A stretch of 64,000 nucleotides of DNA from positions 248,001-312,000 of the forward strand of contig BDIU01000177.1 of NCBI GenBank assembly GCA_002118135.1, given 5' to 3'. Shown in pieces: positions 44,211 to 56,500 of the stretch (within the stretch, counting starts at the first letter, position 1; each line of letters opens with the position of its first letter). The DNA comes from Trebouxia sp. TZW2008 (Eukaryota; Chlorophyta; Trebouxiophyceae; Trebouxiales; Trebouxiaceae). The notes under the pieces were generated by a model. It worked only from the letters and a program-made list of their open reading frames with translations, did not search any database and had not been told where the DNA came from. The position numbers and the translations under genes were made by a program.

Positions 44211-47200
44211 ATGCCTGTCTGCTACGCCTTGAATGTTCGAGCGTCCCTCTCGCCGCGTGCTCTACTTGTATTGGTCTTGCTTGGCCAGACATCACACGTG
44301 TTGGCTCTGTCTCAAGACCCAGAGTCTCCCATAATAACGAAGCCCAACTACACTGTGTACAACACCAAGTGCGGGTCTTCATGATTATTCGCAAGCACCT
44401 CATCATTGTTTGCAAGGAGCATTGTTTTCCAATACAACCACAAATAATACGCTGTGTTGTATGAACAGGGACCAGCTGTTCCAGAAAGTGTTTGATGTCG
44501 TGGACAAGCACCCTCTTTTCATGGAGGTGAGGTTTGGAAAGCTCTTCATATAGCCCTCAATGGACGCCTGTGCATGTGTCGTACAAACATACTTGCAGGT
44601 GGATGAAACACCTCTTGCTGTGGATGACTACGCTGCAACATTGACGGTGAGGTCAGCATGATCATATTGTCTCAAGACAAAAGTTACGCTTTCGCTGCCC
44701 AAGATTTGACCATTCAACCACTGGCCCCTACGACTCAACATGCCATTGCCAAGTTACACTATATTACACAGGTGGTAACTGTTGAGCCAGGCGGGCTGTC
44801 CCATGACCATGAGGACAAGATCAGGTTACTCATCGTAAGCAATTGATGGCCACACATGGCTGGCACCGTTAACAACAATGACAATCACACGTTCCAGCAG
44901 ATGTGCTAAGTGTGTGTGGCCTAAGTCCTGTCGCGCCGGGCAGGCTTGTTCTGATCGTCTCTGTAGGGACGTCGGAGCTCTGCTATACAGTTTCTTGTCT
45001 AGCATCTGTGCTATGCACCAGCTAATCTGTTGGTTCTTGGTTTGATGTCACAGAGTTTTGCCGAGCATGGCCGGGCGCTGACCACATCAGGAGCGCTTGA
45101 ATGTGTAATCTATATTTTACTGTTGTAGTTCCACAGACCTTTAGTGAGCATGGCCAAACTTTGATCCATCCAGAAGTCTGTGAGATTGTAACGTGCACTC
45201 ACTGTTGGTTTACAGAGCTTTGGTGAGCATGGCAGGGAGCTGATCCTTCCAAAGGTCTTCGAGTGTGCAATGAGTATTCACTGTTTTATAGAGCTCTTGT
45301 GAGAATGGCAGAGAGGCGATCACCCTAGGAGTGCTTAAATGTGTAATCTGTTGTCACTTTTGTTTCTTATTCTACAGAGCTTTGGTGAGCACGGCAGGGA
45401 GCTCATGACGCCAGAAGTGCTTGAATGTGTGATCTATTGTCACTGTTATTGTTCCACAGAGCTTTAGTGAGCGTGGCCAAACTTTGCTCCATCCAGAAGT
45501 CTGTGAGTGTGTGACGTGCACTCACTGTTGTTTTACAGAGCTTTGGTGAGAATGGCAGGGAGTTGACTTATCCAGAAGTCTGTGAGTGCGCAATGAGTAT
45601 TTACTGTCTTATAGAGCTCTTGTGAGCATGGCAGAGAGGCGATCACCCCACAAGTGCTTCAATGTGTTATCTATTGTCACTTTTGTTGTTGCTTTACAGA
45701 GCTCTTGTGAGCATGGCAGAGAGGTGAGCACCCCAGAAGTGCTCAAATGTGTAATTTATTGTCACTTTTGTTGTTATTCTACAGAGCTTTGGTGAGCATG
45801 GCAGGGAGCTCATTACGCCAGAGGTGGGCTTGCGGCTGCTGGAACTGCTAGGAGAGCTGGGTGCTAGCATTGAGCATGCCACTGGTGCCCTCACACCACA
45901 GCAGCAGCTACTGCAGCGTACTGTCTTCAAGGTGACCATTTACAACATGACCCTGTTGCAACATGATCCTGTTGACCATGCAAACCTTGCCATATGCTTG
46001 AAAAGCTTTGGTTCCGGCATTGAGCATGCCACTGGTGCCCTCACACCACAGCAGCAGCTGCTGCTGCAGCGTACTGTCTTCAAGGTGCCCACTCCACAAA
46101 GCTTTCTTGTCTCCACATCAAGCACAAAGTAGACAGTCAAGTTCCCATACAATTACATGATAGCTGGAGTCAACTTAGTGTCCTGTGGCGTGGCCCTGAA
46201 CAGCCAGTACATGTTAAATTATTGAGCATACCGTTGGTGCCCTCACACCACTGCAGCAGCTACTGCAGCGACCTGTCTTGATCAACTATGTCCCTGTCCC
46301 TGCATTCCTGACAGTGACACTGCGACCATGATATACCTCAGTCATGATGTATTTGCAGTTGTCAAATATGCTTGAGTAGGACGAACTCAAAGCACAGGCT
46401 TAATTGGTTGTAACTGTACTTGAAGCTGATGCAAAATGCCATGTAAAACATATCACATACGCTGTTGACAAGTAACTCATGCCAAGTCAGCATTGGCACC
46501 AAGCAGATTCTGCACACAACAGACCGGCGACGTCAGATTAGTGATGGCATGATGTGAATTCTGCCCATGCACATGTCATGCACGATCAGTCTTTGCAAAA
46601 TGCAGAGTTTGCCGATAGAGAATGCGGAGGGGAGGAACCTGGTCGAAGCTGGGCAGCTATGGGAGCGTAAAACAGCAGATTTGGATCAGTCCAAAGTGTG
46701 TGCTGGATCGGTTTCATGCACACCTCAATCTCACTTCAGGTGGCATGTCCCAAGTCAGTGATGTCAACTGAGTGATGGCTTGATGCAGATTCTGCCTATA
46801 GAGAATGTGGAGGGGCGGAAGCTGGTGGAAGCCGGGCAGCTGTGTGAGCGCAAGAATGGCAGGGGGGTAGACCCCAACCGCAACTGGGATGCCCATTGGG
46901 GTTTCAAAGAGGCTGACTATGACCCAGCTGAGGAGTACCCTGGAGCAGCACCCTTCAGGCAAGCAGCAGTTTATAGTGTTGCATTTACCCAATGTATATG
47001 TGTTTTGCATTCACCCACTTATTCTTTTTCTTTTGATTATTTGAATTCCTTGTTTGGGACGCCCTGGGGGGTTTTAAGGTGTCTAAGTGTTGTCAGCAAA
47101 AAAGCATCCTGATGCAGCCCCCTTCAGGCAAGTGACAGATGTTGTTTGCATTGCATTCATGCAATTGCTTGTCTGTTTGTAGTGATTTCCATTTGAGTTG

Positions 47201-48948
47201 GGATGCTCATTGTGGGCATCAGTTGGGGAGGGAGGAGGCACATCTGAAAAGGTTTGATTGTGTTTTGGCAGAAAAGCACCCTGGAGCAGCACCTTGTGTG
47301 ATTGAAGGAGCATGACATTGCAGATGCGGTGAGCATCCTCTTGATGCTGGTTGCATTGAGCCAAAGAAAGCGCTTTGGCAACTGGCATCATGTGGATTTA
47401 AGCAAGCGCTATAGATGATGAAGTTGCTGTAATTGACTGCAGTGAACCAGAGACAGCTCTTCTGCTGGCGTTGACTAATTCCTTCAGACAGCATGTGTGG
47501 CTGAACATGCACTCTGGCATGGAAGCGCTCTTCATGCCATATGACCACCTGGCCGACATCCCTTCTGGGGCAGGGGCTCAAGCCAGCCTCTCCATTCTGC
47601 AGCAGCTCAACACGTAAGATGCCCATTGTTTTGTGGTCTTTTTGTTTCAATCAAAGAAGTGACTTTTCGTTTTTGCAAAACTGCTGGTGAAGAAATAGCT
47701 TTGCAGTGCCTTGCTCTGCTGCGGTATGACCACCTGGCCGACATCCCTTCAGGCCCAAGCTCTCAAACCAGTCTTTCTGTTCTGCAGCAGCTCAACATGT
47801 AAGCTTCCAATAACTTGCTTTGGTGCACAACATATGTTGCTCACAATTTGTGAACTTTGCAAGCTTTTGTCAACTTCTGTGTGTTTTGGTGCTTGTTTTG
47901 AAAGGTGCCTGCTTGCATGCTGCTGCTCATGAAAGCCTGATGGGCTCAGCATACTGCTCAGCATGGTCAAATGTGCATATACAAGGCAGGTATTAATAGT
48001 CAGAACAGCAGACCCTGAGATGTTGAGCCGCCTTCTCTCAGCCCAAACATCATTGTGGCCAGGCTTAAAGTGCCTCAGCTTCAATGCTACACTTGGGCTT
48101 GTGTCTCCTGCTGGTGCAATGCTTGTAGACCTTGCCTGTCTCCAAACCCTTAGTGTTGCAACAGTGTGCCAGCTTCTGTAGTCAGCCATACTTGGCCATC
48201 CTGTTCCTACTTCACCTGGTCAACCCGCAAATGCAAGACCGATTCATTCACAGTGTCATGAGGCTGCAGGCTACATTGTGGGGGCAGATGTGCAGTGGGG
48301 TCAGGGGGTAAGTCAGTGGGGTACCTAGCCCATGGAACGGCAACAGACTACATGTACGACACAGCAGGAGTGCCGTTGTCTTTCACCTGGGAAATCTACG
48401 GCGATATGAAGGCAGACTATGTGGACTGTTTCAAACAATTCAATCCAATTGATCAGGCAGCAGTAGAACAGGTCATTTCCAACTGGGCTGGTGCTGTTTT
48501 GAGCCTGATTGAGTTATTGCCGCAGCATCCTGACATTGCTGCGCTGAATCTAGCAGCTGTTTCCAAGGTGCCTGCAACAGCGTCAAATGACTCAGCGCTC
48601 ATGTCCTCGCGACTCAGCTCTGAGGCTCAAGCCACAAAGTCAGATTCACAGTCAGCAGCTGCAATCAAACATATGCCATTGCATGATGGCTCTGTGCATG
48701 GCGGAAGGAATGACGCAATTTTACAGCTCACAGGAGATATCAAAGATGCAGCTGCAAAGCATCCTGACATTGATGGGTCTGTCCATGAGAATGTGCTAGG
48801 TTCACAACCCTTGCAACACACTGAGTTGTCCCATAGCTGGCTGTATCTGCTTTTGCCCATTTTCATGCTGCTTTTGCTGTTGTTCATTCTTAGAAGAGCA
48901 AGAAGTGAGCGAACGCCTTGGTCAAGAATGCGTCAGCGGATGGTGTAA
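44211..48948 (+). CDS. Zinc carboxypeptidase (peptidase M14), secreted and C-terminally membrane-anchored
   Basis: M14 enzymes remove C-terminal residues with one catalytic zinc. Exons: 44211-44368, 44469-44526, 44599-44646, 44772-44834, 45785-45931, 46789-46958, 47443-47613 and 48270-48948. They join in phase to 497 aa. A signal peptide (MPVCYALNVRAS, then ALLVLVLLG) leads into a short pro-like region. Zinc ligands are visible: His and Glu in SFGEHGRELITPE, and His in VWLNMHSGMEALF. The substrate-binding block reads NGRGVDPNRNWDAHWGFK, and EEYPGAAPFSEPET follows it. LHCGGRCAVGSGGKSVGYLA and HGTATDYMYD lead to the catalytic Glu in FTWEIYGD. These match plant CPA-like M14 proteins. A Ser-rich linker and a hydrophobic helix (WLYLLLPIFMLLLLLFIL) with a basic tail follow, giving type I topology. 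The intron after 46958 has a GC donor. Confidence 0.92.
45055..45781 (+). repeat. Array of nine decayed copies of the carboxypeptidase zinc-motif exon start
   Basis: ACAG followed by AGCTTTGGTGAGCATGGCAG-like sequence recurs at about 45059, 45131, 45217, 45286, 45375, 45455, 45535, 45610 and 45695, spaced about 70-90 bp, before the functional exon at 45785. Each copy keeps an acceptor-like TACAG or TATAG, and most keep GTGAGC just behind it. Only the last copy continues into the exon. Confidence 0.92.
46016..46290 (+). repeat. Two decayed copies of the carboxypeptidase exon-5 end
   Basis: 46016-46085 repeats ATTGAGCATGCCACTGGTGC and the block to CTGTCTTCAAG|GTGCCC, so it still has a donor. 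46225-46290 is a more diverged copy. Both lie downstream of the real exon end at 45931. Confidence 0.85.
46598..46680 (+). repeat. Decayed copy of the carboxypeptidase exon-6 start
   Basis: After TGCAG it matches LPIEN, EGR and LVEAGQL of the real exon at 46789. A stop appears where the exon reads ERKNGRG. Confidence 0.85.
47722..47805 (+). repeat. Copy of the carboxypeptidase exon-7 end
   Basis: Reads YDHLADIPSGPSSQTSLSVL before LQQLNM and a GTAAGC donor, closely matching the end of the real exon (47443-47613). It lies downstream, inside the next intron. Confidence 0.85.
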
Positions 48949-49684
48949 AACTGTTGAGTTGCAAATCCACTTTTCGGTCCTGACCGAGTTTGCCTTTGTT
49001 CACTGATGCATATCACTGCTGTGAAATTGTCTCATGTTTTGCGCAAGGCAATGTGGCACGTTGCGGCATGGTGCACGAACAGCTTGTGAGACTCTGCATG
49101 CCATGTGACTAGAATGGGCAGTCTCTAACAGACACACACATAGTATGTGTGTACACATGTGCTGTGCGTTCTTGTTGGCATGTGGACTTTTGCTCATGTA
49201 TGGTACACTACCATATGGTATGCAAATGCCAAAAATTGATACTGGGGATTGTGCACATACTGCATGGCTATCAGAAACGTGAACTATGACAAAATGCAGC
49301 ACACACAGCACAGACCCCATGGCCAATGGTCAGACACGCCAATATATACATGACAGTGCACCATGAACAGCGTCATTCATTCAATGGAAACTCATTTTGC
49401 TCAGCACGTTTGACATCATCTGCAAAGCTAAGCTTGTAAGCTGCGTGAGCAATTGCTCATCTGTACATCCTGCCAAAGAAATTAAGCAACGAGCTGCGTT
49501 GAAATTGCAAAGCAGCAGACACTTAAGCAGGTGGCGTTTCACTTGGGGTCGTCCATAGAAAGCTCAAAAACATTCATTTGATAGCTGTTCGTTCTGATTG
49601 CACAGCACTCAGCAGCTGAGCTGGGTGATTGTTCATTCACCCCGCAAACTTTGCCTTGGTCACACTTAGTCTTGAAGGCATCAT
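48949..49684. other. Intergenic, convergent 3' ends
   Basis: 3' flanks of the carboxypeptidase (+) and the secreted glycoprotein (-). No conserved frame, RNA or clear repeat was seen. Confidence 0.45.
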
Positions 49685-52600
49685 CTACAGCATGTTGAAC
49701 GCTGGAGCCTCCCTGGTCAAATAGCTCAAGGCTGTGTTAGCGCTGTTGGTTAAATTCACTCCGGTGTAAGCAGCAGTGAAGTTTGTCACAGCCTCTGTCC
49801 CATTTGAAATGGCTGGAATGGAACTTGTGATGGATGTTTGAGCCAGGTATAGCAGACTAGCAATGTTCTGCTGCAGTTGAGTGCCGTTGATGGTGCCACT
49901 TGTTGGGACCAAGTTTTGAAGCTCCATGTTGATTCCGGCAATGACTGTTGCCACTGCTGTTGATACTGGATCCTGCATTATCCATTAACAAAGGTGAGAC
50001 CTTGGCAAACATTTCAATGACTTGCACTAGTGATGCTTAAAGCCACTGTTCAACAAGGATAATGGGTCTCATGTTGCGTACAAATCATGCAAGGAGCTTC
50101 ATCAGCTCAGGATGCTAGACAAAGCCCCTCTCCAACTGTGCTGAGTTCAAAACATCAAGCTCACAACATTAGAACAGAAATTGCAGACTTGGTAGACATG
50201 GCAGCATAAACACAAACAAGCAGCACCACAGGCAAAGCAGGAGCAGCAGAAGTATGAGTCACCAATGATGTTGCATTGGTGGTGCTCTGCAACAGTAGCA
50301 AAGCAGAAGCAACACGTTTGAAACATAAGCAACCATTGTCTTGCATGTATGCAGCAGCAACAAGATAGCAGAAGCAACACTTACCGATGATGTTGTGTTG
50401 GTGGTACTCTGCAACAGCTGCCTGCCAGCTTCAGCTCTGCCCTCACGCAATAGCCTCCTGCCCAGCACACTGGTCAGACTTGACACAGTGTTCAGAATTC
50501 CGGTCACTGCCTCATTAGCCACATTGCTTGCAGTGTTGGAAGAAGAAGAGCTGACGCCACTGACTGCTGACTGAAGAGTGTCGGAGATGGTTGAAACACT
50601 TGTGAGGCTGAGGTTGGTCGCCTGTGATGCGCTGTTGCCGCCTAGAGATGCCACTGAGTTGGCCACTGACGGCAACAACACTTGAAAGAGCTGCGTCACT
50701 GCCTGGTCAGTTTGTGAGACTGACCCACTTGTGCTGTTGGCCACTGCAGCAACCCTCTGAGATCCCAAGGCCAAGGTGTTGAAGATCTGGGCGTTCAATA
50801 CCTGGAAGTCAGCTCGCGTGGAATCCTACAAACCAGAAAACAGTTTTCAGTGCAGGCAGTGCAGGCTGTACTATGTAACATGAAGATGCATTGGCCACTG
50901 CAGCCACCCTCTGGGCGACCAGGGCCGAGGTGTTGAAGGTTTTGGGCGTTTAGCATCTGGAAGTTGGCCCTTGTGGAGTCCTACAAACCAGAAAACAGTT
51001 TTCAGTGCAAGCTGTACTATGTGAAGCGAAGATGCATTGACCCCTGCAGCAACCCTGTGGGCAACCAGGGCCAAGATGTTGACATTTTGGGCGTTCAACA
51101 CCCGAAACTCAGCTCGTATGGAATCCTGCACACCAGGATGTTGTGGTGAGTGCAGCTTGAAGCATGTGTTGCATGGTTGCAATACATTACATGGTAAGTG
51201 CTGTGCATCATTGTTGCTGCTCCTGCTCTTTGCTGCTGTTGTCAGTCACTCAGTGAATGGTACAGGGCTACCAGTGTTGAGAAAGACCTGCTATAAAGCT
51301 TGTCGCCCCAGAATCACAGACTGACTTGACTCAAGGAAATGCCCAATGCACCAAAATCTGCAAGGTATGAGGCATATCATCCACCAAAGGCAGCCAAGGA
51401 CACTTGGTACATGTGAAGCTGAACCATGCAGAACACGCAAACTATAAAGCAGGCTGACGGAAGCTCACCGACAGGTTGGTCAGGGCATTGACATACGGAG
51501 CAGCAGCCAGGCCTGGCGGGTTCTTGATTTCTAGTGATGCCAAGTTGAATAGGCTGTCTGGTGTGGTAGCACCAGAGGCAGCAAGAGCAGCACGTACAAG
51601 CGCAGGCAAACTGCCTTGATTGGCAACTGCTTGAGTCTCTGCACTGGTGATTGCGTTGATGACCATGACAGCAGACCCTGCATGCACAAATGACAAATTT
51701 AGGCGTGATATAATCAGAGGCAGCGACAGCTGTGCGCATATAAATGGGCAAGCTGCTTTCACTGGCACATGCTTGAGTCTCTGCACTGGTGATTGCAATG
51801 ATGACCATGACAGCAGATCCTGCATGCAGATGGAAAGAGTGAAACGCCGCACAAATCTGGAATGGTAGTGTCTCGTCTAACTCTCAAGTTAAGCTTCACA
51901 AATGCTGGTCGGAACGCTATATACAAGCCCACCTGACAAGACATGACATATGCTAGGAGGTGTCAAGAGTGCAGTTCTCATCAAGTCAAACGAGTCCTTG
52001 TAACAATAGAACATGGCATGTTGCCGCGCATGGCAAATTGGATTGCAACTCCAGACGTAGGCCTAGAAGCAACACTGTTTATATCCACATGTAGAACACT
52101 CAGCCTGAGAAATCAGCTGTCACAGAAATGCTGATGAATGCTAATGCTAGAGCATTGGTGGACAGCGAATGATACAATCGTCGCGCATTGCAGACAGCAA
52201 AATGTGTTTGCGCGAAAGTTTCAAGTGATGGCCAATGCCTGAACTTGTAGACACTGCACGAAGCTCACCATTTGCAGGAACCTGTGCAGATAGAGTGAAC
52301 GGTGGTGCCTGGTTGGTTGCTGTGTCTGAGCAGTTATACACTGATCCATTTGCCACAACCAGCTGGCTTGAGGAGTTCTGCTGCATTGGAATGGTGACTG
52401 TTGCATTCACCAGCTTGGTTGAATCCACTGGAAAGGAGAAGCTGCCATTCATAGCTGTTGTGGTGGTGGTGTTTGTGCCACCTTGAGAGGTGAGCAAAAC
52501 CTGAAATTGTGAGAAAGGCTGCATTTGAGGATCTGTCATGTCGCATCGCCCATGAGTGCATGGTGCAAAGGACAAACATCTGCACGAAGTTGCCAAACTA

Positions 52601-53172
52601 TATCACACAGGTGCAGCTAAGCTTGCATGAGGCGCTGACAACAGGACTCGTTTAGCGTTGTCAGGAGGCCAGCACGGGCTACATGAGCACACACAACACT
52701 CTGCACACGGCCGCCATGACACAGATAGAAGCTGCCCTTCAAGTCACAAATGACAGAGTGGGTCTGCAGCAGGCTGCAATGCTTGGCAGTACAGATCACT
52801 AAGTGCATACTGGTTAGGTAAAGCAAGGCAGCCTTAACCCGCTGTACAACGCGAACAACAGGCATACGGTATCTTGTGCGCATGCATACTGCCACATTTC
52901 GCAACTCGACACCAGTCTGGCTGTGGCGTCCGCTTATATGCTGGCAGCAGTATGATCTGGGCTAGAAATCCCACCTTGCATCCCGCTAGGTACCCAGCAG
53001 CGTAAGCTACGCCTTGCAAGCATGGACTTGTTGTGCAATTCTGAACCTGCACCAAGGCGTTGCCTGCTGCATCTGTCAAACTGCTTGGGTTAGTCGCAGC
53101 CTGTGCAAAAACGCCGACTGACGATACGATTGCCAGCGCGACAGCGATTGAGCTAGCTGAGCTCCTCATCAT
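49685..53172 (-). CDS. Secreted, N-glycosylation-rich protein of unknown function
   Basis: Exons in order are 53172-52975, 52500-52269, 51677-51469, 50825-50385 and 49972-49685. Phases agree, giving 455 aa. A signal peptide starts [18 protein letters not shown] and is cleaved near FAQA. A segment with [12 protein letters not shown] and [11 protein letters not shown] looks like a small beta-sandwich of the type that begins surface proteins. It is followed by Ser/Thr/Asn-rich helices, many N-x-S/T sequons ([23 protein letters not shown]) and a stretch of Ser. A middle exon reads [20 protein letters not shown] and the next [21 protein letters not shown] dibasic [10 protein letters not shown] precedes the last exon, a possible processing site. 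I cannot assign a family. A cell-wall or surface role is inferred from composition only. Exons 3 and 4 have tandem decayed copies. Confidence 0.7.
50841..51126 (-). repeat. Two decayed copies of the secreted-protein exon-4 start, about 150-bp unit
   Basis: Copies beginning near 50981 and 51125 (minus) match the real exon start at 50825: GATTCCAC, TTGAACGCCCA and CAGAGGGTTGCTGCAGTGGCC. Acceptors are kept. Frames are damaged (one has a shift before the CCTTGG block). Confidence 0.85.
51735..51826 (-). repeat. Decayed copy of the secreted-protein exon-3 start
   Basis: Reads [20 protein letters not shown] after a TGCAG acceptor, close to the real exon at 51677. It diverges after about 80 nt and lacks the second half. 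Confidence 0.85.
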
Positions 53173-53591
53173 GACGCAGATAAGCTTCACTGCAATTTCT
53201 GTGAAGCGCAAGAGTAGCTAGTGCGTCAGTTTGATCATGTCACCGTGCGCGGAATCAGAATCTTAATACTTGGCAGATCCACTTGGCTGCAGAGGAAGCT
53301 GCTGGCATCTAGAACGGAGAAGAAATTATGTAACGCTGCATTAGTAAGTGTCCACGCGTGCGTCGGAGGCTGCAAAGCACAGCTGGCTTCTACGCCCAGA
53401 GGCTATGGTCACAGACGAGCTTGCGAGCGTCTCGACCATATCATAAGCTACAGAGGAGACGCTGAGATCAGCCGGCTGTGATAGTGATTCAGGGCGCTCC
53501 AGGTCAGCTCTGACGGTCACAGCCCGTTGCTGAATAGTCGGTACCACCAAGATAGCTGCAGACGGGCTTGGTTTCTGTGGCAATCATCGCT
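53173..53591. promoter_or_regulatory. Divergent promoter region, secreted protein and ESS2
   Basis: 419 bp between divergent start codons. It must include both 5' flanks. No specific element was recognised. Confidence 0.45.
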
Positions 53592-56500
53592 ATGTCTGCT
53601 GGTATGGTCAGCAGCATGCCTCCGCCAGCAAGAAGGAGCGGTCAGAAGCGGCAGCGGGAGCAGACTTTGCTAGAGGAAGACGAGTACTCTGACAGGATAG
53701 AGGCAATTATACAAAGGGACTTCTTCCCTGATCTGCCTAAGCTGCAGAATAAGCTGGAATGGTTACAGGTGAGTTTCGCATGCCATCATCTTGTGGCTGA
53801 TGTACAGCAGTTGTATTGTCTTTGTGATCACACACAGCACTACCTTCAAGTCATTGGAAGGCGTTTCTCCTGTCATCCCAGCCTCAGTGTGTAAGGGAAA
53901 TGCTAAGCTCTTTAGTTCCTTTTCTTCAGCAATTCTCGCATATACTCATCCTGTCGTATGCAAGTTCATAATCAGTCAAGATTTTGCAACAACATATACC
54001 TCTCTAAGCCATAGATCTGTTGCAGGCTGTAAAGAGCGGGGACCCTTCCCAGCTGCAACAGGCTCAGCTCAACATAGCTCAGCGGCGTGCTGGCATCAGG
54101 ACCCCTGTAGGGGCTACTCCTGGGGGGTGGGGTACCCCAGGAGCGAGCCTGCTAAGGACCCCAGGGCTAGGCTTAACCCCAGGAGCCACCCCCTCCATGG
54201 CCCCAACAATGACCATTCGGACAGGTGAGACAAGTCACACTTAGTTTGGGGGTATGAGCCCTAACTTCCACAGACAAAACAATGGATGCTACGCTAACGT
54301 ACAAGCGTTTACAGATGCCATACCATAAGTGTACGGTGAGACAAGTCACTATCGTTACCAGCACCATCTGTGCTACTCTGCACGTGAAGAAAACTGCTTG
54401 CATTTGATGTCAGCTTGACATAGCTTCCTACTCATGCCAATTGTAAGCCTCTGTGACAAGTCCACTTGTGCACCTGCCCTTTAAATTTGCTTTCATTTCA
54501 ACATTGACGTGGTGCAAGCTCTGCTGGGCATGTTTGTGCGTCCTACATATTGTATGGCAGCATGCACGAGTCTATTGTACAACTTCTTGATGCTCTTGCA
54601 GATGGGCCAAAAGACCCCACGTAACAGTTCCTGATGTTTTTGCAGATGGGCCAAGAGACCCCACATTGGACAAGTTCTTTGCACAGCACACCAGCGAGGA
54701 CAACGCCTCTTTCCAGGAACTGATGAAGATGTCACAAGAGCGGCTGCGCAAAGCCAAGCCCTGGTTGTTCAAAGACCACAACCCCCCCAAGGCCTCAGAC
54801 GCTCAGCTTGCACTGACAGACACAGCTTCTGACCAACCTTCTCAGCAGCCTGCTGCTTTGCCTGCACCTGATTCTCCTTCAGATGCTGCTGCAAGTGCAT
54901 CAGCAGCATCACTTACAGCCAGTGCCAGCACAGCCCTTCAGGTCGCAGCTCAAGCCAATGACAGTGATTCTACAGTTACTGTCATCAAGGATGCAGACAG
55001 GGCTGTGCAGCGGCCAAAGGCACCTACAGACGGCTATGGGACGACAGGGCAGGAGTCACAAACCCTAGACAGCTGGCCGCATGTGAACAAGAGTGCTCTG
55101 TACTATGACTCATCCCAGCGGGATGTAGTACCATGGACAGCGGCAGAGCTTTCTGATATGGTGCAAGGGCCACCTAAGCAGATCAAGCACTCTGCGACAC
55201 GCTTCCCATCTGACTTTGATGCAGTCCCTCAGACAAGCAAGGTATGTTGCAGAGCTTTCAGAGTCACAGATTCCCAGCTTGTGCACTTGCATGCCTGCTG
55301 ATGTTGGCTGCATCTGTGAATGATTGCTTGGCTGTGCCTGTCATAACTAGACACTAGTATATAGAGCTGCGGCCATATCCATTTGCACACTTCGGCGCTT
55401 TGCGCTGCTTTGCCCTGATGACTGTGCATGCAAGCTCAGGTGTACAGCAGGACCATCATTATGTTACTGATTGCAGCTGCGTGTCCCCAAGATCTGCAGT
55501 GACAGAGCCATTGACATCACAGGCTGTTGAGTGGATATTGCCTGTGGAGCTGCTGCGTCTGAGGATTCTCTCAATCCTTGTTGGGTGAAACACAGATGCA
55601 GCAGCAGATGCTGGCTCCATTGAGATGCTCTGTATGCAGCACTGTCATTGCCAACAATCTGCAGAGCTGTGCATCACAGCTGTTCAATCCTGGCATCTGG
55701 CAAAACACCATCAAGCACTGTCATTCCCAGTCTGCATGACTGCCTTGTGGTTGTACTGCAGGCAGAGGCTGGTGCACTGCTGGGGCACTCACCCCTGCAG
55801 GGGTAGTGAGGGGCTGTGGGGAATTCAACACCCCAGCAATCACTCCAGGGCCTGAACAATCTCCCCTCAAAACTTGTGGAGAGTTAGCAGCACGCCCGTC
55901 AGACTTGATTGACGACCTTAGCACAGCACCAATGATTAAACAAGCATCTTGTGGGTGTACTACAGGCAGAGGCTGGTGCTGCTGGGGCACCCAACCTTGC
56001 CCAGGCAGGGGTAGTGAGGGGGCATGGGATGGTCAATACCCCAGCATTCACCCCAGGGCCTGCACAAACTCCCGTCATGACTTTGGGAGGCACTGGCAGC
56101 ACTCCTGTCCAACTTGATGGATGACCTTAGCACTGAGTCAAGGATCAAACAAGCGTCTTTTGCTTGTACTGCAGGCAGAGGCTGGTACCACTGGGGGTCC
56201 CCACCTTGCCCAGGCAGGGTTAGTGAGAGGGTATGGGGTGGTCAACACCCCAGCATTCACCCCGGGGCCTGAGCAGTCCCCCCTCATGACTTGGGGTGAC
56301 ATTGGTAGCACTCCTATCAGACTGGATCAAGAGGATGACATTCATGTCAGCACTTCTACTGGTAAGCAGTCTGTCATTGTCATCTATGGCTTTCAACAGA
56401 TTGCCTAGTGCAAGCAAAGCATTACAAGTTGTGGCCTTTGTCTTATGTGCCCATATTGGTCGCTTACACATGATCATGCTTCAGTGACAGGCTTGCTATT

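Noticed and set aside
50385..53172. Fasciclin or pherophorin identity for the secreted glycoprotein
   Set aside because: The Cys pattern and conserved motifs of those families are not visible. Composition alone is not enough.
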